From NCBI GenBank assembly GCA_041740975.1, contig JBGSKV010000074.1, forward strand, positions 1 to 42,833: a DNA stretch of 42,833 bases, given 5' to 3'. This DNA is from JBGSKV01 sp041740975. Lineage in GTDB: Bacteria; Bdellovibrionota_B; Oligoflexia; Oligoflexales; JALZUQ01. The notes under the pieces are model-generated. The model saw only the letters and a list, made by a program, of their open reading frames with translations, was not told where the DNA came from and searched no databases. Position numbers and translations under genes: made by a program. Position 1 is the stretch's first letter. Every line of letters starts with the position of its first letter. Below, one piece after another: positions 18,591 to 27,499 of the stretch.

Positions 18591-20054
18591 TTACAACAAA
18601 AAGTCAAACCAAGATGCCACCGGCATCGCCAAAACCATCATAATAATATTTTTCGCTGACGCATCACCGATCGCATTACGAATACGTGTGTCTTCCATAT
18701 CTTTAATAACAACCCCGGACTGGGCGATGCGGGCCTCTATGCTTTTACGAAATTCTGCAGCCAACTCGGGACTATTGCGGCAGATCACCATAAGTTCAGA
18801 ATTTAAATTTGCCGAACGAGGATCTATATTGTAGGTCCCCAACATAACGGTGTCATCATCCACCACAGCTCGTTTGGAATGAATGCCCCATCTTATGGAT
18901 TCAGGTTTTCGTGACTCTGAATAGTTTTGAAGTGGCGCTCCCTTATATGCCCAGACCGTCAAATTTTGAGTTTTTAACTTGGAGAGGGTCGGAACCATGG
19001 CCGCAACAGTATAGTAGGCGTCGGTAGACTGAAGGCTATTAGTCAATACCTGCATTTTGACTCCTCGCTCGACCAAGCTCTTGATAGCCTTCATGCCTTC
19101 CGGTCGAATGATAAAATAGGGGGTCTCTACCAGTAGTTCTTTTTTCGCCGACGCCAAGACTTTGAGTATGGCTGGGTACAATCGCCTACTGCCTTCACCC
19201 GACCCTGGGTAGTCCGTCACATACTGAACGTCTTTGCATAGGCTCCAATTTGCCAATGGTTTTAGATCTTCGATTTGCGAGCGAAGCTTGACATCGATCG
19301 AGTCCTCATCGAGGAATTTCATGGACTCTTCGCCAGAATCGGTAACTTTCTCATCAAAGTCAGGATCAATCGCCCAATCCGAATGCCAGTACACGTCAAA
19401 ACTCTCGCGCATGGCCTTAACAATAGGTCCCGTGATAAAAAGGTCACTATCGAGAAAATTATAGTGGGTGGATAAATCAAAATAATCATTCGCGATATTT
19501 CGCCCACCGAAAATAGCTTCTTTGCTATCAGCGATCAGCATTTTCCGATGAGTGCGATGTTGGACAGTAAAAAACTTTAGAACCGATGAAGTGTTATAGT
19601 ATCTGACCGCTATGCCCGCTTCTTGCATTTTCTTTGCGAAGGCCGGACTCAACTGAAAAACAGCCAGAGAAAAATCAACCAAAACTCGGACTTTAATGCC
19701 CTGCCTTGCGCGGCTGGCTAGGGCCTGCGTGATGATCCGACTGGATTCATCAAGGTTATAAATAAAGAACTCTAGATCAATCGACTTCTTGGCATTGCGA
19801 ATCAGCTGCAGTCGATGAGTTAATGAATCCATGCCGTTATCGAGAAGTTTGACCTGATGCGGAACCTGAGACTGAATATCCATAGAAGCGTGTTGTGGCG
19901 CCTGAGGAGACCATCGGCCAGAGGTCAGCTCCATCATCACATAGAAGCCCGCATAGATGAGGACGAGTAGGAGAAAAAAAGTAATCGTTGAGTATTTTAG
20001 AGTTTTCCAGAAAAACCGTTTGGCTTTATTGACGTAAGGAATATGATCGTCCAT
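18591..20054 (-). CDS. Phospholipase D / cardiolipin synthase-family protein
   Basis: 487 residues. One N-terminal transmembrane helix (about 19-42) is followed by two PLD domains. Both HKD motifs are present: H169-R-K171 with D176 in THRKMLIAD, and H392-S-K394 with D399 in IHSKRAVVDD. Each is followed by the family FGGRNI / LGTYNIDPRSANLNSE segments. These residues form the phospholipid transferase active site. The second half ends in a hydrophobic tail. It could be a cardiolipin synthase or a phospholipase; ClsC-type proteins have this size and DPRS motif. Confidence 0.9.
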   Translation of the reverse strand: MDDHIPYVNKAKRFFWKTLKYSTITFFLLLVLIYAGFYVMMELTSGRWSPQAPQHASMDIQSQVPHQVKLLDNGMDSLTHRLQLIRNAKKSIDLEFFIYNLDESSRIITQALASRARQGIKVRVLVDFSLAVFQLSPAFAKKMQEAGIAVRYYNTSSVLKFFTVQHRTHRKMLIADSKEAIFGGRNIANDYFDLSTHYNFLDSDLFITGPIVKAMRESFDVYWHSDWAIDPDFDEKVTDSGEESMKFLDEDSIDVKLRSQIEDLKPLANWSLCKDVQYVTDYPGSGEGSRRLYPAILKVLASAKKELLVETPYFIIRPEGMKAIKSLVERGVKMQVLTNSLQSTDAYYTVAAMVPTLSKLKTQNLTVWAYKGAPLQNYSESRKPESIRWGIHSKRAVVDDDTVMLGTYNIDPRSANLNSELMVICRNSPELAAEFRKSIEARIAQSGVVIKDMEDTRIRNAIGDASAKNIIMMVLAMPVASWFDFLL

Positions 20055-20152
20055 TTTTTACTCGTTGTGATTTTGCGAGACTATTCATGTGTTTGCAAAA
20101 TGAGTTCAACGAATATTTTAACATCGAGGTCGGGAAATTACTACGAAATCGA

Positions 20153-21226
20153 CTAAAGAAGTGGATCAGCACGTTTGGCGCGATGAACTTCAGCGTCCCC
20201 AGCACCTACCGTATACCAAGCTGTTCCGTCGGAATTTTTTTCTTTGCCACCGCTAAAGACAACATTGCGAAGGTCATCACGCTTAGACTCTCCTCCTAAG
20301 CCTCTAATGAGATCTCGTCGCTCCAAGTGGATCGCAAACTTACGGACTTTGCTGGTGTGGGGGTCTAACAAAAACTCGGCCAGGTAATAGGAACGAGATT
20401 TATCATCTTCGTATTTGGCAATGTGAGCAAGGACTTCTAAACGACCGTCACTGGATCTAAACGTTGCTTCATTAACCCCTACCCACTGAGTTTCGTCCAA
20501 CTCTATGGGAAGGAGGGGCGCTTCTGATATTTTCTCGGGTGTCAGCTCAGTCAAATCATGCAAAATCGTAAAACCGACTCGGCCGCCGCGCGCGTCCACT
20601 CCCGTCACTTCATTGAGGCCTTGCGGTCTAGTAAACACACCAATCATACCGGCTTCTCCCAGTTGCACCAGCCGAATATCTTTCATTCGGTCCGGACCAA
20701 CTGCAAATCTTCGCAAATCAAAATAACTCGTACCACTGTAAAAAACAGTTCGGTAGCCAAGATCACCATTTTGGGAAGCATAAGTCTCCACTCCGCCGAG
20801 AATGAGCTTGCCACTGATAAATGTAAAAAACGGATCTTGCATTTTGAAGACTTGAGCCCCGAATACGGGATGCCAAATCCCACCGAGTTGCTCAAAAAAC
20901 ATAGAAACAGTATCGGTTTCACTGTGCCGAGATTCGACGCGTGCCACCATGACGAGTCTGCCATTCACGAAAAATGGTTTTGTGGGGTTATAAACGTCTT
21001 TACCAGTGGGGATGCCAGAAAACTTTAACTTTTCTAGTGCAACAATTGAACTTCCGGTCCGGCGATGATGATCGAGAAGCTGATCAACTTCGAGCGTTGA
21101 CTGCTGGGAGGAAGAGTTTGTCATCCATGAGTGTTCACATGCTTGGGGCTTAGCGTTGATAGCCGCTGGAAAGGTTATAATGACAGCGAGCATCGAAATA
21201 CAAAATGGAATTGGGAGAGAAAACAT
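20153..21226 (-). CDS. Secreted protein resembling DUF1861 (GH43/GH130-like propeller)
   Basis: 357 residues with a signal peptide ending near AAINAK. Motifs in order are DVYNPTKPFFVNGRLVMVARVE, then SRHSETDTVSMFFEQ, then FKMQDPFFTFISGKLILGGVET, then WVGVNEATFRSSDGRLEVLAHIA. They match my memory of DUF1861, a family of propeller-like proteins found in bacteria and Leishmania without an established activity. The QDPF and GVNEAT blocks look like glycosidase-like blades. Exported here, which is unusual if the family is normally cytosolic. No obvious partner genes. Confidence 0.75.
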   Translation of the reverse strand: MFSLPIPFCISMLAVIITFPAAINAKPQACEHSWMTNSSSQQSTLEVDQLLDHHRRTGSSIVALEKLKFSGIPTGKDVYNPTKPFFVNGRLVMVARVESRHSETDTVSMFFEQLGGIWHPVFGAQVFKMQDPFFTFISGKLILGGVETYASQNGDLGYRTVFYSGTSYFDLRRFAVGPDRMKDIRLVQLGEAGMIGVFTRPQGLNEVTGVDARGGRVGFTILHDLTELTPEKISEAPLLPIELDETQWVGVNEATFRSSDGRLEVLAHIAKYEDDKSRSYYLAEFLLDPHTSKVRKFAIHLERRDLIRGLGGESKRDDLRNVVFSGGKEKNSDGTAWYTVGAGDAEVHRAKRADPLL

Positions 21227-21338
21227 TTTCGCTCTTTTCAGTGAGAAGGATTCGATTTGCTATCGTTATTAGCGATGAGGAAGGGGATGACTACTAAAAA
21301 GGAAATTATGACGTAATTTCAGGTAGATAGAAAAGTCT

Positions 21339-21374
21339 TCATCCAGAGCGAAGCGGCATCTTCCCTCTGGATGA
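21339..21374. repeat. Dispersed intergenic repeat copy forming a hairpin
   Basis: A 10-bp inverted repeat TCATCCAGAG (21339-21348) and CTCTGGATGA (21365-21374) encloses CGAAGCGGCATCTTCC. The core TCATCCAGAGCGAAGC recurs at 39080-39110 and, diverged, at 27170-27190 and 38481-38510. It lies 3' of the minus-strand gene at 21396 and may also help stop transcription. Confidence 0.7.
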
Positions 21375-21395
21375 CGATGTAGAATGTCGGACGTT

Positions 21396-22004
21396 TTAAA
21401 AAGCGTAACCAAACCGTAAGTATCCCGTACCGTAAAACTTCGCAATTTTATCGATTGCTTCCACTTGCGTTTCTTTGACGTTCGACCAGTTTCTACCAAA
21501 ACCCAAGGCTGCTGATATATTCAGCCCACTATCCCAGTACCAATGATGTCCAAAAAGTACCGCTGGGCCATAAACTTTTGCATCTTCGTTCTCAATCTCA
21601 AGTTTCTTATAGGTAAAACCCGGTTCCAAATAATAATCCGAGTACATTTTTCGAAAATAAATCGGCACCGTCAGTGCAAGTTCCATTCCTTTGCTATCCG
21701 TATCACTGATATCTTCCACATAATTTACGTCGCCGCGCACAGCAAAGTTTGGATGAAAAGCGTAACTCACTGAGAGTCCATAACTCCCTAAGATCCAGCC
21801 AATCGGATTGGTTGAAATATTCCACGGTCTATATTCGTAAAGGTATTGATTCTGATCGCCAACTTTCACAAGTTGGTTATTAAGAGTCGAAATTTTTTCA
21901 CGTGGCGGCTCACCGGGATTAGCTTCTTGCGCCCGCACGTTGTCTACGGCGACCGTGAAAATGAGTAAGCCCACAATCGCAAAAATTAGTCTGATTAATT
22001 TCAT
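21396..22004 (-). CDS. Predicted outer-membrane beta-barrel protein
   Basis: 202 residues from ATG 22004, five bases after AGGAG; GTG at 22010 is too close to that site. Signal peptide ends near NVRAQ. The mature domain is of the DUF3575/OmpW-like type, with alternating strands such as GSYGLSVSYAFHPNFAVRGDVNY, KGMELALTVPIYFRK and the terminal TGYLRFGYAF, which ends in Phe. Role unknown; a small porin-like or structural barrel is most likely. Confidence 0.8.
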   Translation of the reverse strand: MKLIRLIFAIVGLLIFTVAVDNVRAQEANPGEPPREKISTLNNQLVKVGDQNQYLYEYRPWNISTNPIGWILGSYGLSVSYAFHPNFAVRGDVNYVEDISDTDSKGMELALTVPIYFRKMYSDYYLEPGFTYKKLEIENEDAKVYGPAVLFGHHWYWDSGLNISAALGFGRNWSNVKETQVEAIDKIAKFYGTGYLRFGYAF

Positions 22005-22100
22005 ATTCACTCCTAAGGCATTTCATTGGCAACACAAACTGTACTTTTCGTGCGCCGGCAGTCATTGATGATACTACAAGGCCTCGGTAAATCAACATCA

Positions 22101-22129
22101 TTGCAATGCCGCTCTTAACACGATATAAA
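22101..22129 (+). promoter_or_regulatory. Sigma-70-type promoter for the 22163 gene
   Basis: TTGCAA (22101-22106), a 17-nt spacer, and TATAAA (22124-22129). The expected transcript start is about 22136, followed by CGGAGA at 22152-22157 and ATG 22163. Confidence 0.55.
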
Positions 22130-22162
22130 TCATTCAGATCATAGCTAAAATCGGAGATTTAA

Positions 22163-23002
22163 ATGTTAAAATTTCTCGCCCTGTCCTTCTGTTTGCTAAC
22201 CGCTACGTCCGCTTTTGCTGAAGGCGAACATTGCAGTGCTCTTAGCAAGAACATCAAGGTAAGTTTTCCGCAAGGACTGCCGCAGTATGTTCAGGCCGAT
22301 TCCACGATAACGATTCCTGTCAAAATAACGGTCTCAGACCTCAGTTTGCTTGAACCGTTTCGCTCTGTTCCCGTATTGCTTTTACTTTCAAACGGTCAGT
22401 ACGGAGCAAACAAGTACAGTGAGTTCTTCCATCTAAAGCACACTACCTCAACCGAGACACGTTTTTCGGAAGACTTTCAGTTTAATGCCCATTTCGGAAA
22501 GAATGTTTTTGGTATTTATAAATTTGAAGGGCATCTCGCATTTTATGATGAGCAAAATGGCATGTGTGCTGCAAATATTGAAAGCTTTCCACACGAATTT
22601 ATCACCGTCTTGAATGACCCTGAGAACGCCGATTCTCATGCACCTATCCTAACGTCTATTACAACTGACAAACCTGATTATATCGTTGGCGAAAGAGTTG
22701 AGATTCGGTTTAATGCATTGGATAAAAGCAATCTCTGCACAATAGATTTGGTGGAACAGAAATCCTGCGAAACTATAGGTCATATTTCATTGGTCGAGGT
22801 GGAGAGCGGTAGAGAAGTCCATGCCTTTCCAGAGGCGCCTGCACGGGATAACGATTCGTACACTATTAGCTTTATTGCTTCGATGGATGAGGACTTCTTG
22901 CCCGGACGCTACCAGATCAAAGGCATCAACGTCGACGATGTTTGGGGAAACGGCAACCATGATATTGCTGTATCCTTACAAACGATTTTTCGGGTTAGAT
23001 AA
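22163..23002 (+). CDS. Secreted beta-sandwich protein of unknown function
   Basis: 279 residues with a signal peptide ending at SAFAE. The mature protein has two Ig-like beta-sandwich stretches: about 30-150, and about 165-279 beginning APILTSITTDKPDYIVGERVEIRF. Phrases of the kind DKPDYIVGE and PGRYQIKGINVDDVWGN are typical of bacterial Ig-like or cadherin-like adhesion modules. Four Cys could form disulfides. No enzyme motif seen. It converges with the kinase-like gene four nucleotides away. Confidence 0.75.
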   Translation: MLKFLALSFCLLTATSAFAEGEHCSALSKNIKVSFPQGLPQYVQADSTITIPVKITVSDLSLLEPFRSVPVLLLLSNGQYGANKYSEFFHLKHTTSTETRFSEDFQFNAHFGKNVFGIYKFEGHLAFYDEQNGMCAANIESFPHEFITVLNDPENADSHAPILTSITTDKPDYIVGERVEIRFNALDKSNLCTIDLVEQKSCETIGHISLVEVESGREVHAFPEAPARDNDSYTISFIASMDEDFLPGRYQIKGINVDDVWGNGNHDIAVSLQTIFRVR

Positions 23003-23006
23003 AGAT

Positions 23007-23759
23007 TTAGAAATTTTGATGATGACTTAACTGTTCATCTATTGCTTTCAAAATAAAGGCAAGTCCAGCGTCTAAATCATCTTTGGGAGCGGCTCGCCCG
23101 CCGTTCATTTGGTTAGGAGTCATATTTTTAGGAGTGCCGCCTTTATGCCGCGCTCCGATCCCCACCGCCGTGCCAAAGTCAATGATAATAGGGTTGAGGT
23201 TTTCATCTAGCATCACATTTTTGGTTTTTAGATCGGCATGCACATAACTCGCACGGTGAATTAGGTAAACTGCTCGCACAAGTTTTGATTTGATGTGTTC
23301 CCACTGAGCGTCCGTTACTTTTTCGGTCCCACTTTGAACCGCGGCGATGAGTTGATATAAGCTTTGTCCATATAGAGGCATTTTCAAATAATCCTTGCCG
23401 TCTACGTTCACTCTTTCGTACTTAATGATTGCGTCGATATCTGCTGACGCCTTGTTGGCGACACGAATAAAATTTGTCACTTTCAGCTCTTCTTCCAATT
23501 GATCCGTTTGCTTTAACGCAAAGGAGTTTCCGAAGGCATCCTTGGCCAAATAAATCTGGCCCTGGCCACCGTGGCTAATCTCTTGAAGTTTCTGAATCCG
23601 AAGGGATGCAGAAGACGCTGCCTCCAGTACAGCTTCGCAGCCGTCGCGGGCCAAGCTAAGATTGGCAAACCCGGCGAAGGTAAATGCCAAAACTACGAAA
23701 ATGGTATGACGGGCTATGAAAGCCACCGGAACCTCAATATTTAATGAATCCTTTAACAT
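23007..23759 (-). CDS. Exported Ser/Thr kinase-like protein
   Basis: 250 residues from ATG 23759; a TTG at 23798 is less likely because no ribosome site precedes it. An N-terminal hydrophobic segment at about 10-37 ends LSLA|RDGC and looks like a signal peptide or anchor. The kinase motifs are complete: glycine loop GGQGQIYLA (64-72), Lys83 in FALKQ, catalytic loop H174-A-D176-L-K178-T-K-N181, and D194-F-G. The usual APE and later lobe are shortened: only about 55 residues follow DFG. HAD replaces HRD. A kinase placed outside the cytosol would lack ATP unless delivered to another cell, so its location is the main puzzle. Confidence 0.82.
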   Translation of the reverse strand: MLKDSLNIEVPVAFIARHTIFVVLAFTFAGFANLSLARDGCEAVLEAASSASLRIQKLQEISHGGQGQIYLAKDAFGNSFALKQTDQLEEELKVTNFIRVANKASADIDAIIKYERVNVDGKDYLKMPLYGQSLYQLIAAVQSGTEKVTDAQWEHIKSKLVRAVYLIHRASYVHADLKTKNVMLDENLNPIIIDFGTAVGIGARHKGGTPKNMTPNQMNGGRAAPKDDLDAGLAFILKAIDEQLSHHQNF

Positions 23760-23879
23760 TGTAAGCTTTCTGAGATCTCCACTCAACGTAAGGTTCAAAC
23801 CTATTCGCAGCTTTGGTTTGCGGACTTTACGCCGTCACCAAGTCCGGCTATATTAAGCCAACGAATGGAGATTGCTGTT

Positions 23880-24683
23880 TTGTGCTATTCGGCCTTAGTT
23901 AAACAAGATCTCAAATACCTCAAATCACATTTTGGGGCGATTTTGGTGCGAGAGCAATTTGAAGAGTACGATTTATATAGTGCCGCCGATCCTAAAAAGT
24001 ATCCTAAGGTAGCCGAACGCATTTATCCGGGCAGCTACGCGCCAGTGGTTTACGAAAAAAATGGCCAGCGGCAAATTGAACTAATGCGCTATGGAACATT
24101 TCCGCCCGCCTCCATCTCAAATCCCCAAAAATACACGTCGTTCAACGCTAGGCGGGATAATCTGCTTAGTAATTTTTGGGCAAACGCTTTTATGAAGAAC
24201 CACGGCTTCATTGTGCTGAATGGTTTTTTTGAATGGGTATCTGTTTCGGATCTTTTAAAAGCAGGAGTCGTCACTCTGAAGCAAGTCGAACATGAGTTTA
24301 AACAACAAACAGAGGACAGACGCAAAAAAATAGAAGCAGCCAAAAAAAATTACAAGCCAACGCCTACGGAATTAAAAGATCCTAAGGATCGAAAAATCAT
24401 TATCCAGTTTTATCCCAACGATGACCAAGACCTTCTTGTCCCTGTCATCTTCTCAGAGCAGGAGAAGGCATCCGATCGCCTGCAAAAGGGATTTGCAATC
24501 ATCACCGATGAACCTCCCCTGGAAGTATCGAGCGCCGGTCATGATCGTTGTCCAATTGTTTTGGAAGAAAGCGCATTAACAGAATGGCTTCGCCCCGATC
24601 TGGTCAGTGCGGCGCAAATGCAAGAAACGCTGAGCCTTCGCGCCCGTCTTAGATTCGGACACTCTTTGCCTCATGTGGCGTGA
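23880..24683 (+). CDS. SRAP-family abasic-site DNA-crosslinking protein (YedK/HMCES-like)
   Basis: 267 residues from TTG 23880, nine bases after TGGAG. This start makes the second residue Cys, giving MCYSAL, the known opening of one SRAP subfamily. In the family Cys2 becomes N-terminal after Met removal and bonds to abasic sites in single-stranded DNA, shielding them. An ATG at 23865 would bury the Cys and has no ribosome site. The other catalytic residues are present: N89 in FNARRD, E118 in NGFFEW and H221 in AGHDRCPIVL. A charged helical insertion lies at about 130-160. Genome-maintenance role in the cytosol. Confidence 0.92.
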   Translation: MCYSALVKQDLKYLKSHFGAILVREQFEEYDLYSAADPKKYPKVAERIYPGSYAPVVYEKNGQRQIELMRYGTFPPASISNPQKYTSFNARRDNLLSNFWANAFMKNHGFIVLNGFFEWVSVSDLLKAGVVTLKQVEHEFKQQTEDRRKKIEAAKKNYKPTPTELKDPKDRKIIIQFYPNDDQDLLVPVIFSEQEKASDRLQKGFAIITDEPPLEVSSAGHDRCPIVLEESALTEWLRPDLVSAAQMQETLSLRARLRFGHSLPHVA

Positions 24684-24832
24684 TTTGCCACCTACCCTGA
24701 AGGTAGGAGACAACATCTGCTCTTTTTATTAGCGCTGTATCGAAATCTCGAGGCTTTCGCTTATTTTGGTTCATTGGCACCACGCTTGCATTTCTGAATC
24801 TCGTGAGACCAGGACACAGCTAGGAGGACGAC

Positions 24833-25300
24833 ATGACCGACTTTTTAAATTTCAGAAACGACAGTACAAATAACGACAGTACAAATAAAGGCGGAGGGGG
24901 AAGCTGGTCCGCTAGTATTTCTCCGATGGATACAGATTTTGCCAGTGGGTTACCCAATAGTCTGCGCTCAAATTCGCGATCAGATTTGTCGATTCGAGAC
25001 GAGATTCTTGGTCTCATGGACGAAAGCACTATACCAGATAAGCAAAAAATAATTGTTGATGTGTTAGGCGGTGAAGTTTTTCTGAGCGGACTAGTCGCAA
25101 ACTTGGCGACTCGTAGAACCGCACAGAGATTGTGCGATGATGTTTTAGGGGTGAACGCTGTTAACAATAACCTAAAAGTCTCTGATCAAGCTGTCAAAAC
25201 AGTGGATGAACTTAGGTCAGCCAAGTTCCCCGCGAGGCAAACTCCGCAAGTCCAAAAACAAATCAATCCGCCGCTCGATCATCCCGGACCATCCCATTAA
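24833..25300 (+). CDS. BON-domain protein
   Basis: 155 residues; AGGAGG sits five bases before the ATG. The first 45 residues are polar and Asn/Ser/Gly-rich with no signal peptide. A single BON domain spans about 55-122, with DEILGLMDE...VDVLGGEVFLSGLVAN and the A..LCDDVLGVNAVNNNLKV ending. BON modules bind phospholipid or other envelope ligands, usually in the periplasm, so the missing signal peptide is notable. A two-fold AACGACAGTACAAAT direct repeat encodes part of the N-terminus. A hairpin terminator candidate follows. Confidence 0.87.
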   Translation: MTDFLNFRNDSTNNDSTNKGGGGSWSASISPMDTDFASGLPNSLRSNSRSDLSIRDEILGLMDESTIPDKQKIIVDVLGGEVFLSGLVANLATRRTAQRLCDDVLGVNAVNNNLKVSDQAVKTVDELRSAKFPARQTPQVQKQINPPLDHPGPSH

Positions 25301-25326
25301 ATCGCTTTAATATTACGAATATTGAC

Positions 25327-25357
25327 GCAATCGGTACCATTTGGTATCGATTGCTTT
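25327..25357 (+). terminator. Probable terminator of the BON-domain gene
   Basis: A 12-bp stem with one G-T pair (25327-25338, GCAATCGGTACC, with 25343-25354, GGTATCGATTGC) and a 4-nt loop is followed by TTTGGTTTC. The T tract is interrupted, so termination may be weak. Confidence 0.55.
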
Positions 25358-25430
25358 GGTTTCGCTCTGATTTTATTTATAACTTTCCGTTACCTCAATA
25401 TTGCGATCGCAGAGGATTAGGTAGCTTACC

Positions 25431-27152
25431 ATGCGCAAAAATGTGATTCGTTCGGTTGCGATTATCATTATTATTGTTCTTTTCTACTTTAATAACTCGC
25501 GTCGAGCTTTAAGTGAGGATCCAAAACTGGTGAAAAATGCAAACGACATCGTCGAGGAATTCTTGTCATGGGCTCCCGCTTTAGAAAAGAAGAAAAATTT
25601 TGCATGGTGGGAAGCTTCCATCTCGGGAGCCGAAAAAGATTGGGAGAAAGTTCAAAAAGCAAGCGATGAGTTTGACGCCAAACTCTCTAATCCTGAAATC
25701 TTTCAGAAAATTAAATCTTCGTATGAGCAAATTGAAAAGATCGGTGGTGCAAACTCTCCGCTCGGACGCCAGATTCTGCTGATTTTCAATTCTTACGCTC
25801 AAAAACAAGCTGATCCAGAAACCCTCAAGCGTATTAACGTACTCGCGTCAAAGGTGGAAAAGAATTTCAATGTCTACCGCGCCGATGTCAATGGCAAGAA
25901 ACTCAACGACAATGAAATCAAAGAAATCCTACAAGGTTCGGACGACACAAAGCTTCGGCAGAAAGCCTGGGAAGGCAGTAAAGGCGTGGGTGCCGTTGTC
26001 TCTAAAGACCTACTGGATCTCGTCAGACTTCGCAATGAAGTTGCTGTGGATGCGGGGTACAAGAACTATCAGGACATGGCTCTGCGATTGGACGAGCATG
26101 ATCCCGAAAAATTGTTAAAATTGATGGATGATTTAGACAGTCTCACCAGAGAATCATTCGAGGAAGCAAAAAAAGAAATGGATGATGCGCTCGCCAAGAA
26201 TGTTCGAAAACAAGTTGAAGACTTGCGTCCGTGGGACTATCACGACCCATTCTTTCAGTCTGCCCCGAATATTTACAAAACTAATCTCGACAAGCTTTAT
26301 AAAGACAAGGATTTGGTTAAGTTGACGGAAGACTTTTATGCAGGGATCGGGCTACCCGTCGACAAGATGATGAAAAAAAGCAGTTTGTTCCCGCAAAAAG
26401 GCAAAAGCCAACACGCTTTCTGTAACGATATGGACCGTGAAGGAGACGTTCGTGTTCTTGCTAACATTGCGCCAGATGATTACTGGATGGATACGATGCT
26501 GCATGAGTTTGGCCACGCCGTGTACTTTAGTAGTTATATTCCTAAAAGCTTACCTTTTATCTTAAGGGGTCCCTCTCACACGCTGACCACAGAGGGTGTC
26601 GCGATGCTGATGGGACGCTTGCCGCACTATGGCCCGTGGCTTGAGCAAATGAATTTGATTCATCTCAGTGGAATGGAAAAGAATGAAATATATAAGACGG
26701 CCGATGGTATTCGCATCAATGGGCTTTTAGTTTTCTCACGCTGGGTGCAAGTGATGTTTCGTTTTGAAAAAGCTCTGTATGAGAACCCAGATCAGAATCT
26801 AAATAAAGTTTGGTGGGACCTAGTCGAAAAATACCAGGGTATCAAACCTCCCGAAGGCCGCGACGCACCAGACTGGGCTAGTAAAGTCCATATTGCGATG
26901 GCGCCGGTTTATTATCACAACTATCTATTAGGCGAGCTTTTTGCTTCGCAAACCTGGCATGCCATGGCAGATGAATTTGCGGATGGGGATCTGAACAAAC
27001 TTGGTTTCGTTTACAATCCCGAAATTGGCAGATTCTTACAAGAAAAAATCATCAACCCCGGCAATACGATGAGTTGGAATGACCTCACGAAGTACGCCAC
27101 GGGAGAATTCTTGAATCCTAAGGCTTACGCTAAGGATGTAGAAAAAAAATAA
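25431..27152 (+). CDS. M2-like (ACE-related) zinc metallopeptidase
   Basis: 573 residues with an N-terminal hydrophobic signal/anchor (about 8-20). The zinc site H358-E-F-G-H362 and the third ligand E388 in LTTEGVAML are spaced as in gluzincins of the M2/M3 group. The long helical N-terminal part (WWEASISG, LRQKAWEGSKGVG, LVRLRNEVAVDAGYKNYQDMALR) and the HDPFFQ segment fit M2 peptidyl-dipeptidase relatives. Probably periplasmic, cleaving peptides. M3 (oligopeptidase) is the alternative assignment. Preceded by AGAGGA; likely monocistronic. Confidence 0.88.
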   Translation: MRKNVIRSVAIIIIIVLFYFNNSRRALSEDPKLVKNANDIVEEFLSWAPALEKKKNFAWWEASISGAEKDWEKVQKASDEFDAKLSNPEIFQKIKSSYEQIEKIGGANSPLGRQILLIFNSYAQKQADPETLKRINVLASKVEKNFNVYRADVNGKKLNDNEIKEILQGSDDTKLRQKAWEGSKGVGAVVSKDLLDLVRLRNEVAVDAGYKNYQDMALRLDEHDPEKLLKLMDDLDSLTRESFEEAKKEMDDALAKNVRKQVEDLRPWDYHDPFFQSAPNIYKTNLDKLYKDKDLVKLTEDFYAGIGLPVDKMMKKSSLFPQKGKSQHAFCNDMDREGDVRVLANIAPDDYWMDTMLHEFGHAVYFSSYIPKSLPFILRGPSHTLTTEGVAMLMGRLPHYGPWLEQMNLIHLSGMEKNEIYKTADGIRINGLLVFSRWVQVMFRFEKALYENPDQNLNKVWWDLVEKYQGIKPPEGRDAPDWASKVHIAMAPVYYHNYLLGELFASQTWHAMADEFADGDLNKLGFVYNPEIGRFLQEKIINPGNTMSWNDLTKYATGEFLNPKAYAKDVEKK

Positions 27153-27164
27153 TTTCGTCATCCC

Positions 27165-27330
27165 CGTTCCCTCATCCAGAGCGATCTCTCCCTCACCGGT
27201 TCGGCGGACACGGAGCTACGCTCTTGATGCGAAGGATCTCCCCCTCCTCTCCCTCGCTCTTTCCTCGCCGGCTCGGAAAAACACGTCGGCAGACACGATT
27301 CGGAGCCGAAGGCGAAGAATCTCCTGCTTC
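27165..27330. repeat. Cluster of dispersed-repeat fragments in a gene-free stretch
   Basis: The 347 nt between 27153 and 27499 hold no supportable gene. Most of it consists of fragments of the dispersed repeat: CTCATCCAGAGCG near 27172, GCGAAGGATCTCC near 27230, and a 38-nt block at 27288-27325 that is nearly identical to 39128-39165 (differences at two positions by eye). TCGGCAGACACG-type boxes occur two or three times here. Confidence 0.75.
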
Positions 27331-27499
27331 CGTCAGTCAAATCTCTCCGAAGAGTCACACTAAACCTTCTTCTATACCTCAGGCTTGCCGTCTAATTCCC
27401 AGAAATAACTGATCTAATTTATACTCCATTGGTAGAGTTGCAATCTGCCTCTTTATTAGGCAGTATGGCGTAGACCCCATACCGCACGAGAGGATCATT

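Noticed and set aside
27153..27499. CRISPR array suspected from repeated short blocks
   Set aside because: The blocks are unevenly spaced fragments of the dispersed repeat, with no regular repeat-spacer pattern.
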